The notes below the pieces were generated by a model, which had not been told where the DNA came from, ran no database searches, and was given only the letters and a program-made list of their open reading frames with translations. DNA of 21,360 bases, taken from assembly GCA_003152795.1 (NCBI GenBank), contig PMBA01000202.1, forward strand, positions 13,309-34,668, written 5' to 3'. The DNA is from Acidobacteriaceae bacterium (GTDB lineage Bacteria; Acidobacteriota; Terriglobia; Terriglobales; Acidobacteriaceae). Position 1 is the first letter of the stretch; each line of letters starts with the position of its first letter. This document shows, in pieces, positions 7,212 to 17,007 of this stretch. The position numbers and the translations under genes were made by a program.

Positions 7212-8588
7212 TTACTTTGGTTTTGCCGAGCGGCGGCGGGCAAAAAAGTAAAAGACGGGAACGCCAGTCAGAATCGCCAGGCATCCGCCGCCTGAACTTT
7301 TGAGATTGTCAGTGAACGTGTAGTAGAGCAGTGCCGCGGACGCGAGGACAAACAGAGCGGGAATGACGGGATATCCCCAAACGCGATAAGGCCGGTCAAG
7401 AGTCGGTTGCCGGCGGCGGAAAACGAATACGGTGCTGCCGGCGATCATGTAGAAGAGCCACTCAGCGAAAATCGCCAGCGAAAAAAACTGCCGGAAGCTA
7501 CCACCCAGCAGGAGCAAAACGATGGCCAGAAGGCACTGCGCGACAATTGCCACCGACGGCGTGTGGAAGCGGGGATGAACCACCGCAATCGCCTTGAAAA
7601 AGTATCCGTCGCGCGCTGTCGCAAACGGCACGCGCGCTCCACTCATGACGGTGCCATTCAAAGTTACGAGCATCGAAATCGCCATGCCCGCCGAGACCAG
7701 ACTGGCGCCGAGTTGGCCCAGGACCAGCGCCACCGCATCCGATGCAGGACGGTCGGAGGCGGCAATCGCCGCCGCCGGGAGCACGTACTGCACCGCCGCG
7801 TTGACCAGAATGTAGAGTGCGCCCACCGTGGCGACGCCCCAAATCAGGGCCAGCGGGATATTGCGCTGGGGATTCCGTATCTCGCCCGCCATCATGTTGA
7901 GATCGTTCCAGCCGTCGTAGGCCCACAGAGCCGCCACCAGGGCCGCAAAAAAACCAGCCACGCCGCCTTTCGCCCCAGTGAATTCGGTTGCGAAGTTTGC
8001 CCACGTTCCTCCGCCATAAGAAAAGCCCACCGCCACAATTCCGAGGATGATGGCCACCTTGAGCAGGGTAAACAGAAACTGAAATTCTCCTGCGCGGCGG
8101 ACGCCGATGTAGTTGAGCCATGACACCAGAACCGTGGCTGCGATTGCGACCATCTGCCCGTAAGTGACGGCGAAGGGGTGGGAGATACAGGCACGCGAGA
8201 AGAAAGAAAAGACGGGAAAAGTCTCAAGGATGCGGACGAGTCCAGTCGTGATGGTGGCAATCGAAGCCGGCTTAGCAATCAGAAACCATGTCCAAGAGTA
8301 CAGAAAACCCGCCAGCGGTCCATAGGCATCGCGTACGTACACGTACTCGCCGCCCGCCTGTGGTTTCATGGCGCCCAGTTCGGCGTAAGTGAGCGCGCCG
8401 AAGAAAGAAAGCAGCCCTCCGACCACCCAGGCCAGATATACAATTCGGGCCGACCCCACCGCCTGCATCATCTCGGAGGGAACAAGAAAGATCCCGCTCC
8501 CGATGATCGTCCCAACCACCACCGCGCCCGCATGCGACAACCCAAGGTCGCGCGCCAGTTCCGGCTTGGCTGCATTTGTGGTGTTCAT
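7212..8588 (-). CDS. APC-superfamily amino-acid permease
   Basis: This is a 458-residue polytopic membrane protein with about 12 hydrophobic segments. The diagnostic first-helix motif GTIIGSGIFLVP (residues 26-37) is the unwound substrate-binding segment of APC/LAT transporters, and KPQAGGEYVYVRDAYGPLAG follows in the second-third helix region. The length and motifs match the L-amino-acid transporter branch (SteT-like exchangers or H+ symporters). It should import or exchange amino acids across the inner membrane; the exact substrate is unknown. It starts 67 bp after the stop of the Na+/solute symporter on the same strand, so co-transcription is plausible. No strong Shine-Dalgarno sequence is seen before the ATG. 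The long open frames on the opposite strand are composition shadows. Confidence 0.88.
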   Translation of the reverse strand: MNTTNAAKPELARDLGLSHAGAVVVGTIIGSGIFLVPSEMMQAVGSARIVYLAWVVGGLLSFFGALTYAELGAMKPQAGGEYVYVRDAYGPLAGFLYSWTWFLIAKPASIATITTGLVRILETFPVFSFFSRACISHPFAVTYGQMVAIAATVLVSWLNYIGVRRAGEFQFLFTLLKVAIILGIVAVGFSYGGGTWANFATEFTGAKGGVAGFFAALVAALWAYDGWNDLNMMAGEIRNPQRNIPLALIWGVATVGALYILVNAAVQYVLPAAAIAASDRPASDAVALVLGQLGASLVSAGMAISMLVTLNGTVMSGARVPFATARDGYFFKAIAVVHPRFHTPSVAIVAQCLLAIVLLLLGGSFRQFFSLAIFAEWLFYMIAGSTVFVFRRRQPTLDRPYRVWGYPVIPALFVLASAALLYYTFTDNLKSSGGGCLAILTGVPVFYFFARRRSAKPK

Positions 8589-8655
8589 TCTGACCCGCTA
8601 GTTGCACGATTCTAACCGGAAAGCCTGTGCTCGTCTTTCCCTGTGCCGCCGTAGT

Positions 8656-10113
8656 TCAAGCCCGTGACGTGGCTGAGAACGCTAAACTGAACGCGTAACC
8701 GACAACAAATGTTACGGAAGTTCCGATCGCGACCCACCAGGTAAAAGCGATTTGCGACCATCCCCACAAATAAAGCTCTATCGCCAATCCGGAGATCATG
8801 CCGACCATGGCGCCGCGCTGGTTGGCGCGCCTGGTCAGTACTCCCAGCAGAAACACACCGAGCAACGCGCCATAGGCAACCGACGCGATTTGCAGACCGA
8901 CCTCGACCACGCGTCCCACCCGATGCAACGCCAGCACAGCGAGCCCAAACAGCACCAGCGCCCAGCCGAGGGTAGCCATGCGCGCCAGGCGCAGGCGTGC
9001 AACTTCGCTCACCGTCGGACGAATGCGAAGATAGAAATCCATCATCGAACTCGAGGCCAGCGAATTCAGCGCGGCACTCAAGTTCGACATCGCCGCTGCC
9101 AGAATGGCCGCGATCAGGAGCCCCGAAATCCCGTGCGGCATGCGGCTTACGATGAACGTCGGATAGATCCGGTCCGCCCGCCCAAATGCCGCCGAGGGAA
9201 CCCGGTAATAGGCAAACAGCATCACGCCTACAAAGAGGAACAGTCCAAATTGAAAAAAGACTGCAACCCCACTCGAAAGCAGCGCGAGCACGGATTGGCG
9301 TTGATTCCGCGCCGCCAGCAGTCTCTGGACGATGAGCTGGTCGGTGCCATGGCTGGCGGTTCTCAAGAACGCGCCCCCGATGATTCCCGCCCAGAGCGTG
9401 TAGGATGTCGCGAAATTCAAATACGGCCAGTGCGACAGAGTCGAAAGATCGAAAACCTGGAACTTGTGCAGACCGCCTGCAATCGCGCGCACCGTGCTCC
9501 ATCCGCCTGGCACAAGGTGGAGAATCGTGACTAACCCTACCAGCGTCCCGCCCACATAAATAAAAGTCTGCACCACATCGGTCCAGATCACGGCCGCCAA
9601 TCCGCCTTCAAATGTATAGATCAAAGTCAGCAGTGTGATGATCAAGATGGAGGTGACCTCGCCCGTGCCCAGGGCAATCGATACCACAATCGACACGGCA
9701 TACACACGCACTCCCTCGGCTGCCGCCCGCGTCAACAGGAACAGGACCGCCGTCGCCGTGCGCAGTTCCGGACCAAACCGGCGCTCAATCAACTGATACG
9801 CGGTGTAGAGCTCGCCGCGAAAATACTGCGGCAGCAACACAAGGCTAATGATGACGGACCCGACTAGATATCCCATCACCAGTTGCAGAAATGAAAAATT
9901 CGAATCGTAGGCGAGGCCGGGAATGCTGATGATGGTCAGGGTGCTGGTTTCCGCGGCCACGATCGACAGCGCGATCGCCCACCACGGAATATTGCGATCG
10001 GCGAGAAAATAGTCCCTCATGGTCCGCTGCCGCTTGCGAAACCGCAGCCCGAACAGCGTGATCCCCGCCAGATACGCAGCGATAATCAGGAGATCGATCC
10101 GATTCAATTCCAA
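8656..10113 (-). CDS. Sodium:solute symporter (SSS family)
   Basis: This is a 485-residue polytopic transporter with about 13 hydrophobic segments. SSS-family marks include AETSTLTIISIPGLAY in the early core, ELYTAYQLIERRFGPELR after helix 3-4, SNLSAALNSLASSSMMDFY (the Ser-rich sodium-site helix) and YGALLGVFLLGVLTRR near the end. These resemble the sugar/anion symporter branch more than the proline branch. The start is taken as the TTG at 10113 because AAGGA sits 5 nt upstream and the protein then begins MELNRIDLLIIAAY. An in-frame TTG at 10182 would add 23 non-hydrophobic residues. A divergent N-acetylglucosamine-kinase-like gene across a short palindromic intergenic region suggests an amino-sugar or related substrate (inference). 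The APC permease follows downstream. Confidence 0.87.
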   Translation of the reverse strand: MELNRIDLLIIAAYLAGITLFGLRFRKRQRTMRDYFLADRNIPWWAIALSIVAAETSTLTIISIPGLAYDSNFSFLQLVMGYLVGSVIISLVLLPQYFRGELYTAYQLIERRFGPELRTATAVLFLLTRAAAEGVRVYAVSIVVSIALGTGEVTSILIITLLTLIYTFEGGLAAVIWTDVVQTFIYVGGTLVGLVTILHLVPGGWSTVRAIAGGLHKFQVFDLSTLSHWPYLNFATSYTLWAGIIGGAFLRTASHGTDQLIVQRLLAARNQRQSVLALLSSGVAVFFQFGLFLFVGVMLFAYYRVPSAAFGRADRIYPTFIVSRMPHGISGLLIAAILAAAMSNLSAALNSLASSSMMDFYLRIRPTVSEVARLRLARMATLGWALVLFGLAVLALHRVGRVVEVGLQIASVAYGALLGVFLLGVLTRRANQRGAMVGMISGLAIELYLWGWSQIAFTWWVAIGTSVTFVVGYAFSLAFSATSRA

Positions 10114-10127
10114 GGGATTCCTTTGCA

Positions 10128-10149
10128 GAGACGCGGCTAGCCACGTCTC
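10128..10149. promoter_or_regulatory. 22-bp near-perfect palindrome between divergent symporter and kinase genes, possible operator
   Basis: GAGACG (10128-10133) and CGTCTC (10144-10149) flank GGCTAGCC (10135-10142), itself a perfect palindrome, giving a 22-bp dyad with one C/A mismatch per arm. It sits 15 bp upstream of the symporter start, in the 132-bp space before the kinase. The symmetry fits a dimeric repressor site, or a hairpin in the symporter leader. No regulator gene is adjacent. Confidence 0.4.
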
Positions 10150-10245
10150 GCGCCGCCAGTAGCAGTTCGCAGCATTGTACAAGCATGTTCCGCGCCCAAC
10201 CCACCGGCAAACTGATCACGCCGAACCTGTGTTAGAACTAGCGCG

Positions 10246-11169
10246 ATGGCCTACTATCTCGGAATTGACGGTGGCGGCACCAAAACCCGCTGTGTTCTCG
10301 GCGACAAAACCACTGTGCTGGCGAAGGCAATGTCCGGCGGCAGCAACATTGTTCGTCTGGGGGAGGCGCAGGCACGGGAAGCCCTGCACACCGTCGTGCG
10401 GCAGGTTTGTGCCTCCGCCAACATTTCTCCCGATCAGATCGGCGCCATCTGCATTGGAGTTGCTGGCGCCGCCCGGCCGGAAATTGCCGAGAAGATTCGC
10501 AACATCCTCGCCGAATTAATTTCCGACAGCATTCTCAGCAACGTCGAAGTTGTCGGCGACGCGGAGATCGCCCTCAGAGCGGCTTTCGGCGCCGGTCCTG
10601 GCGTGATCGCGATTGCCGGTACCGGCTCCATCGTCTACGGCCGCGATGCGGCTGGCCACACCGCACGCGCGGGAGGCTGGGGGTTCGCGGTTTCAGACGA
10701 AGGCTCCGGCCACTGGATCGGCCGACGCGCCATCTCCGCTATCGTGAGCGCCCACGATCAAGGCCTCGAAACCGCCCTCACCGCCATGGTTTTCCAGGCC
10801 TGGAGACTCAACACGATCGACGAACTTGTGCAGCAAGCGAATTCGACTCCGCCACCCGATTTTCCGCGACTGTTTCCCATCGTCCTGCGCGCCGCTGACC
10901 AGGCCGACCCCATCGCCCGCGATCTTCTGACCGCTGCCGGAGCCAGGTTGGCTGCTCTCGCGGCGGTCGTCATTCGGCGTCTCGCTGCTCATGCTCCAGT
11001 GGTTGCGCTGCCCGTGGCGATGACGGGCAGTGTCTTTCGTCAGTCTCCATATGTGCGCCAGATTTTCTACAATATCCTCCAGACTAACCTGCCCGGCCTC
11101 GAAGTGCGGCAAGACCTGGTTGATCCGGTGGAGGGAGCGCTGGCCAGAGCACGGGCGATGGGTGTGTAG
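10246..11169 (+). CDS. BadF/BadG-type ATPase, probable N-acetylglucosamine (amino-sugar) kinase
   Basis: This 307-residue protein has the ASKHA sugar-kinase layout. The phosphate-1 loop YLGIDGGGTKTRCVLGD is at residues 4-20, and GVAGAARPE at about 71-79. The phosphate-2 loop GVIAIAGTGSIVYG lies around 120-133. GGWGFAVSDEGSGHWIGR comes next, a stretch conserved in N-acetylglucosamine kinases, and an adenosine-type MTGSVF motif sits near the C-terminus. Relatives phosphorylate GlcNAc or related amino sugars with ATP, while other BadF members activate dehydratases and bind an iron-sulfur cluster. The lack of a CxxxC-type cluster pattern favours the kinase reading. The ATG follows GCGCG with no good Shine-Dalgarno sequence. 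It is divergent from the SSS symporter, which suggests import and phosphorylation of one substrate. No murQ etherase or nagA/nagB gene is adjacent. Confidence 0.8.
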   Translation: MAYYLGIDGGGTKTRCVLGDKTTVLAKAMSGGSNIVRLGEAQAREALHTVVRQVCASANISPDQIGAICIGVAGAARPEIAEKIRNILAELISDSILSNVEVVGDAEIALRAAFGAGPGVIAIAGTGSIVYGRDAAGHTARAGGWGFAVSDEGSGHWIGRRAISAIVSAHDQGLETALTAMVFQAWRLNTIDELVQQANSTPPPDFPRLFPIVLRAADQADPIARDLLTAAGARLAALAAVVIRRLAAHAPVVALPVAMTGSVFRQSPYVRQIFYNILQTNLPGLEVRQDLVDPVEGALARARAMGV

Positions 11170-11222
11170 AGACGGATGGTGCCCCGCTTGGCGCGGGCTG
11201 ATGAGGTTTTTACCAGGAAGAA

Positions 11223-12074
11223 ATGTCCCAAGAGAAAAGTCTCGAAGACGCAATTCCGCCGGAGGCAATGGAATCGGCGACCTCGCCCACCTCGGCGCCT
11301 GCCGATCTTATGCGGACGGCCGCCGACCCTGACCTGGGCGAGGACCGGGCGCTGGCCCTCCTCAAGCACGCCGACTTGCCGTCAGAAGTCCTGGAGCAGT
11401 TCGCCAAGAACGCCAACGCGCTCAAAAGCCGGAAGGTGAAGATCGCGCTGGTCAGCCATCCGCGCGCACCACGCCATGTATCCGTGCCATTGGCGCGCCA
11501 GTTTTACACGTTCGATCTGATGAAAGTTTCGTTGTCGCCCAGCGTCCCCGCCGACGTGAAAGTTGCCGTCGACGACGTCCTCATCGCGCGCCTAAAAACG
11601 GTGACGATCGGAGAACGTCTTACGCTGGCCCGCCGGGCGTCGGGCAGAGTAGCCGCTGCACTCCTGCTGGATGCGGAAAAGATGGATGGCAAAATCACGG
11701 ATGACAAAGAGGCCGGCGGCAGAATGGTCGACGCCAAAACCGTAGCTCGCGAGACTCGAGTCATGCGGACCGCGCTCGAGAACCCGCGACTCACCGAAGC
11801 TCTCGTCATCGGCTCCGTGCTCCGTCCCGCAGCCAGCGCGGCCCTGGTGCACGCGGTCGCGGGGCACGAGAAGTGGTCGTGCCGCAGGGAAATCCGCGCC
11901 GCCCTTCTGCGAACCGAGCACCTCTCGCTCGCCCGCGCGCTGGAATTCAGCGGCGAAATCCCGCACCCGCTGCTGCAAGAAATACTTGCCAGTTCGCGAC
12001 TCGCCGGTGAAATCAAAGACCAGCTTCTGCGTGAGATCACAGGCGCCCCAATCACGGCACCCAATCCGCGATAA
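11223..12074 (+). CDS. Conserved-looking helical-repeat protein of unknown function
   Basis: I do not recognise a named family. The 283-residue protein has no signal peptide or membrane segment. After an acidic, Pro/Ala-rich N-terminus (1-40) it is almost entirely amphipathic helix, with recurring units such as ALLKHADLPSEVLEQFAKNA, ALVSHPRAPRHVSVPLARQF and ALVIGSVLRPAASAALVHAV. These have the look of HEAT-like or leucine-rich-repeat-variant repeats, which usually serve as protein-binding scaffolds. The start is supported by AGGAAGAA directly upstream of the ATG. It follows the sugar kinase by 53 bp and is probably in the same transcript. Its last 23 bases overlap the 3' end of the convergent TolB-like gene. 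Existence is likely; function unknown. Confidence 0.7.
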   Translation: MSQEKSLEDAIPPEAMESATSPTSAPADLMRTAADPDLGEDRALALLKHADLPSEVLEQFAKNANALKSRKVKIALVSHPRAPRHVSVPLARQFYTFDLMKVSLSPSVPADVKVAVDDVLIARLKTVTIGERLTLARRASGRVAAALLLDAEKMDGKITDDKEAGGRMVDAKTVARETRVMRTALENPRLTEALVIGSVLRPAASAALVHAVAGHEKWSCRREIRAALLRTEHLSLARALEFSGEIPHPLLQEILASSRLAGEIKDQLLREITGAPITAPNPR

Positions 12075-13110
12075 ACACGTTGGTCTCCCGCTGCGCCTTG
12101 CCATTGCGATGCGAAATCCACACCAACTGCTTTCCATCCGGACTAAACATCGGGAACCCGTCAAACCCGTCGTTAAACGTGATCCGCTCCAGCCCTGTTC
12201 CGTCCACGTTGATCGCGTACAGTTCGAAGTTTCCCATCCCGCCAGTGGAGCCCATGTTGGTGGCGAAAATAACGCGCTTTCCATCCGGGAAAAACGATGG
12301 CGCGAAACTGGCCGCGTTCAAATTCGTCAGCTGCCGCTTACCACTTCCATCCGCCTTCATAATCCAGATCTCAAGCGTGGTGGGACGAATCGTATTCTGC
12401 TTCAACAGGTCTTTGTATTCCGCAATCTCCTGCTCCGTTTTCGGATGGTAAGCGCGGTAAACGATCCACTTCCGGTCCTTGGAAAAAAACGGGCCACCGT
12501 CATACCCCAGTTCATGCGTAAGCTGCTTCACATGCTTGCCGTTCGCGTCCATGGAGTAGATATCGAGATCGCCATTGCGCAGCGAGGTGAAAACAATCTT
12601 CTTGCCATCCTCTGAAATTGTGGCCTCCGCGTCGTAGCCGGGAGTTGTCGTAAGCTGCTTCAAGTCCGACCCATCCGGCTTGGCCGTGAAAATATCGAAC
12701 CCCGGATACACCGCCCACACGTAGCCCTTGGAATAGTCGGGGCGCGGCGGGCAAGCCGCATCCGCCAGATGGGTCGAGGAATAGAGGATTTTGTCGTTAT
12801 GCGGGAAAATGTAGCTGCAAGTCGTGCGCCCCTTGCCGGTCGAGACCATCTTCTGTTCCGTCCCATCCACATTCATGGTGAAGATCTGGTCGCACTGCAA
12901 GTTGTCGCGGGTGGATTGAAAAATCAGACGCTTGCCGTCCTGCGAAAAATAAGCCTCCGCGTTAGACCCGCCAAAAGTGAGCTGCCGAACATTTCCCAGA
13001 TGCTTTTCTTCAGCCGTAGCCAGTTGGGATGCCGCCTGGGCACAAGCGATGCGCCCGGCCAGCAAGCTCGCAAGCAATGCCAAGTTCAGAAAGAGTCTTA
13101 GATTGTTCAT
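12052..13110 (-). CDS. Exported TolB-like (PD40/WD40-type) beta-propeller protein
   Basis: From the ATG at 13110 the protein is 352 residues with a signal peptide (MNNLRLFLNLALLASLLAG then ACAQA). The longer frame from 13155 adds 15 residues that would disrupt the signal and is not preferred. The mature part repeats PD40 blades: SQDGKRLIFQSTRD, SEDGKKIVFTSLRNGDLDIY, SKDRKWIVYRAYHP, FPDGKRVIFATNMG and SPDGKQLVWISHRNG, alternating with D-x-x-x-M-N/D-A/V-D-G strands. This is the propeller of TolB and of many exported acidobacterial proteins, normally used for protein-protein contacts in the periplasm. It is unlikely to be TolB itself, because the TolB N-terminal domain and Pal/TolA-Q-R neighbours are absent. 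The gene stands alone and converges on, and overlaps, the preceding plus-strand gene. Confidence 0.82.
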   Translation of the reverse strand: MNNLRLFLNLALLASLLAGRIACAQAASQLATAEEKHLGNVRQLTFGGSNAEAYFSQDGKRLIFQSTRDNLQCDQIFTMNVDGTEQKMVSTGKGRTTCSYIFPHNDKILYSSTHLADAACPPRPDYSKGYVWAVYPGFDIFTAKPDGSDLKQLTTTPGYDAEATISEDGKKIVFTSLRNGDLDIYSMDANGKHVKQLTHELGYDGGPFFSKDRKWIVYRAYHPKTEQEIAEYKDLLKQNTIRPTTLEIWIMKADGSGKRQLTNLNAASFAPSFFPDGKRVIFATNMGSTGGMGNFELYAINVDGTGLERITFNDGFDGFPMFSPDGKQLVWISHRNGKAQRETNVFIADWVP

Positions 13111-13264
13111 TGGAGAAAAAGTGTAACAGGCAACCCGCTCGTGTGGCGCGGACAATCACAAGCCGGCTGCATCCAACTTCCGCGTTCACTCAACATGGCC
13201 ACATGATAACTTTATCGAGAAGAATGGCTCGCAACCCGCCGCCACCGCGGCCCGAGAAATGACG

Positions 13265-13732
13265 ATGAAAAAAATCACAGTAGCAATTGTGCTTATGCTT
13301 CTTTTTGCCGCCACTGCCCTCGCCAAGAAGGAAAAATCCCCGCAGGGCGCCGACCTTCTGCGCCAACTCGAAGTCGATTTTGCTGCGGACGTCGCCAAGC
13401 ACGGACACGACGCTTTTCTTACCTACTTTGCCGAAGATGGCGTCGAAGTTGTGGACGGGGGCGGTTTCGACACGAAAGACGCCATGCGCAAGCAGCCCCC
13501 GTGGGCCGAAGGCACGAGTCTCACCTGGACGCCCGTCAAAGCGGAAATGGCCGCGTCGGGCGATCTCGGATACACCTACGGCACTTACGTTTATACCGCC
13601 AAGAATAAAGAGGGCAAACTTGTCGCTAACTACGGCAAGTACACGTCGATTTGGAGAAAGCAGAAAGACGGCCAGTGGAAAGTGGTGGTAGACATGGGAA
13701 ACTCCAGTCCCGACCTGAAATCAGCAAAGTGA
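13265..13732 (+). CDS. Exported SnoaL-like/DUF4440 (NTF2-fold) protein
   Basis: This is a 155-residue protein with a clear signal peptide (MKKITVAIVLMLLFAATALA) and one small alpha+beta domain. The order of elements matches DUF4440/SnoaL-like NTF2 folds: an initial helix (LLRQLEVDFAADVAKHG), FLTYFAEDGVEV, then strands around GDLGYTYGTYVY, YGKYTSIWRKQKDGQWKVVV and a short tail. Such domains bind small molecules or act as accessory domains; no catalytic residues can be assigned. Two ATGs lie in frame at 13259 and 13265. I prefer 13265 because GAG sits about 8 nt upstream and it gives the compact Met-Lys-Lys signal start. It is divergent from the TolB-like gene, with about 154 bp between the starts. 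The 117 bp after its stop hold no gene. Confidence 0.78.
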   Translation: MKKITVAIVLMLLFAATALAKKEKSPQGADLLRQLEVDFAADVAKHGHDAFLTYFAEDGVEVVDGGGFDTKDAMRKQPPWAEGTSLTWTPVKAEMAASGDLGYTYGTYVYTAKNKEGKLVANYGKYTSIWRKQKDGQWKVVVDMGNSSPDLKSAK

Positions 13733-13849
13733 ACCTGGCAGGCTGTGGAAGAACCATGGATTCGTATCAGGGAATCGCTACAGCGATGCCGCAAAGCTTC
13801 AAAACCAGCCGCGCGTTAGGGTGTTGACAATGATTTATTTCGCGCCGAT

Positions 13850-14728
13850 CTATTGCGCGACAGCTTTCGCGCGAATATCCGCCATCAGCTTCGCCGTGGT
13901 GGAGACATTGATGCCGTAGCGTTCTCCGCCATGGACAATCGGCCCGCCAATCGCGTCGAGTTCGAGTTGCCGCCCGGCCGCCAGGTCTTTCTGCATGGAA
14001 CTGCGCATACCCGGCGGCGCGCTATCGAAACCTGCCCGAATCCGCAGCGGGTCAAGCTCCGCGCCGCTGGCGTTGGCCACGGCGCAGGTCTCGGCGATCG
14101 CTGAACTCAATTCCAGTTTCCAATCAGGGTTCGCCAGAACCCCGCCAATATTCATCCCGGATGCAGAAGTCACAAGCGCAAAGGGTGCAAGGAAGCTCAG
14201 CTTCCACCACAACAGAGTCTGCTCGTTAGGAATGAACTGGCAGGTGAATCCAAGGTTGCCCAATCTTCCGATGAGGGCTCCGAGGAGCGGCTCTCCGCTG
14301 GAGGCAAGGTTGAGGAGAACAAACGGAGAGCGTTGGATGAATCGTCCGGGAGCGATCTTCTCCGCTTCCACCGCGATCGTACCCGGGACCACGTGCTCGC
14401 GCCCAAATCGCGCCCGCAGCGCGGCGACGTGGTCCACGCCGTTCAGCAAGGGAACTATGCAGCCTGGCAATGTCCGCACAACTTCGAGCGCAGTTTCCAG
14501 TTGGTATGTTTTGGTCGCGATCCAGAGCACGTCAGGTGGTTCCGCCAGAGAGGAGACGGCTTTCACGGGCGCCGCGAGCGTGCCCGAAGGGCGCTCCAGC
14601 GTCAGGTTTGGGGGATAGCTTTTCAGCCTCTCCGGGCGAACCATGACTGTGACGTCCTCGCCAAGCGATGACAGTGCGGTTCCGACCAGACCTCCGATTG
14701 CTCCCGCCCCCAAGATTGCATGTTTCAT
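13850..14728 (-). CDS. Ketopantoate reductase-family (PanE/ApbA-like) oxidoreductase
   Basis: From the ATG at 14728 (GGGGAG about 8 nt upstream) the protein is 292 residues, the normal length for this family. The NAD(P)-binding loop is ILGAGAIGG (5-13), followed by IATKTYQ (70-76) and PLLNGVDH (93-100). The catalytic lysine matches K176 in LLWWKLSF, and the C-terminal S244 and E256 positions (RSSMQKD, QLELDAIGG) are present. However, the positions of the two active-site asparagines at K+4 and K+8 (N180 and N184 in E. coli PanE) are Leu180 and Ala184. Family membership is sure, but use of ketopantoate in pantothenate synthesis is not. It stands alone, divergent from mutL, with 177 bp between the two starts. 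Confidence 0.82.
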   Translation of the reverse strand: MKHAILGAGAIGGLVGTALSSLGEDVTVMVRPERLKSYPPNLTLERPSGTLAAPVKAVSSLAEPPDVLWIATKTYQLETALEVVRTLPGCIVPLLNGVDHVAALRARFGREHVVPGTIAVEAEKIAPGRFIQRSPFVLLNLASSGEPLLGALIGRLGNLGFTCQFIPNEQTLLWWKLSFLAPFALVTSASGMNIGGVLANPDWKLELSSAIAETCAVANASGAELDPLRIRAGFDSAPPGMRSSMQKDLAAGRQLELDAIGGPIVHGGERYGINVSTTAKLMADIRAKAVAQ

Positions 14729-14905
14729 GGCAGCGCTCCCCAAGGGAGACTATACGACAAGTTAGAACGGGTCTTGGAACGTTACATGGTTCCGGGAAAG
14801 GCACGGGTTCAGCCCCTGAGGGGTGGACATCAGAACTGCATCGCGACAGCTCTCAACCCACCTTTACGCTGTGCCCAGGAATCTGTCACACTGGCGACTG
14901 ATCGC

Positions 14906-16999
<2,094 letters not shown>

Positions 17000-17007
17000 G
17001 GTGGCGT

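Noticed and set aside
13774..13787. ATCGCT/AGCGAT inverted repeat downstream of the SnoaL-like gene
   Set aside because: Six bp around a 2-nt loop with no T-run; expected by chance in this much sequence.
13824..13829. TTGACA on the plus strand, a perfect -35 box
   Set aside because: No acceptable -10 hexamer lies 16-18 bp downstream, and it would transcribe antisense into the ketopantoate-reductase-like gene.
14720..14905. 62-codon upstream in-frame extension of mutL
   Set aside because: MutL proteins begin at the I-x-x-L-x-x-x-V-A-N-Q-I-A-A-G-E-V segment reached from 14906; the extension overlaps the divergent gene and has no homology.
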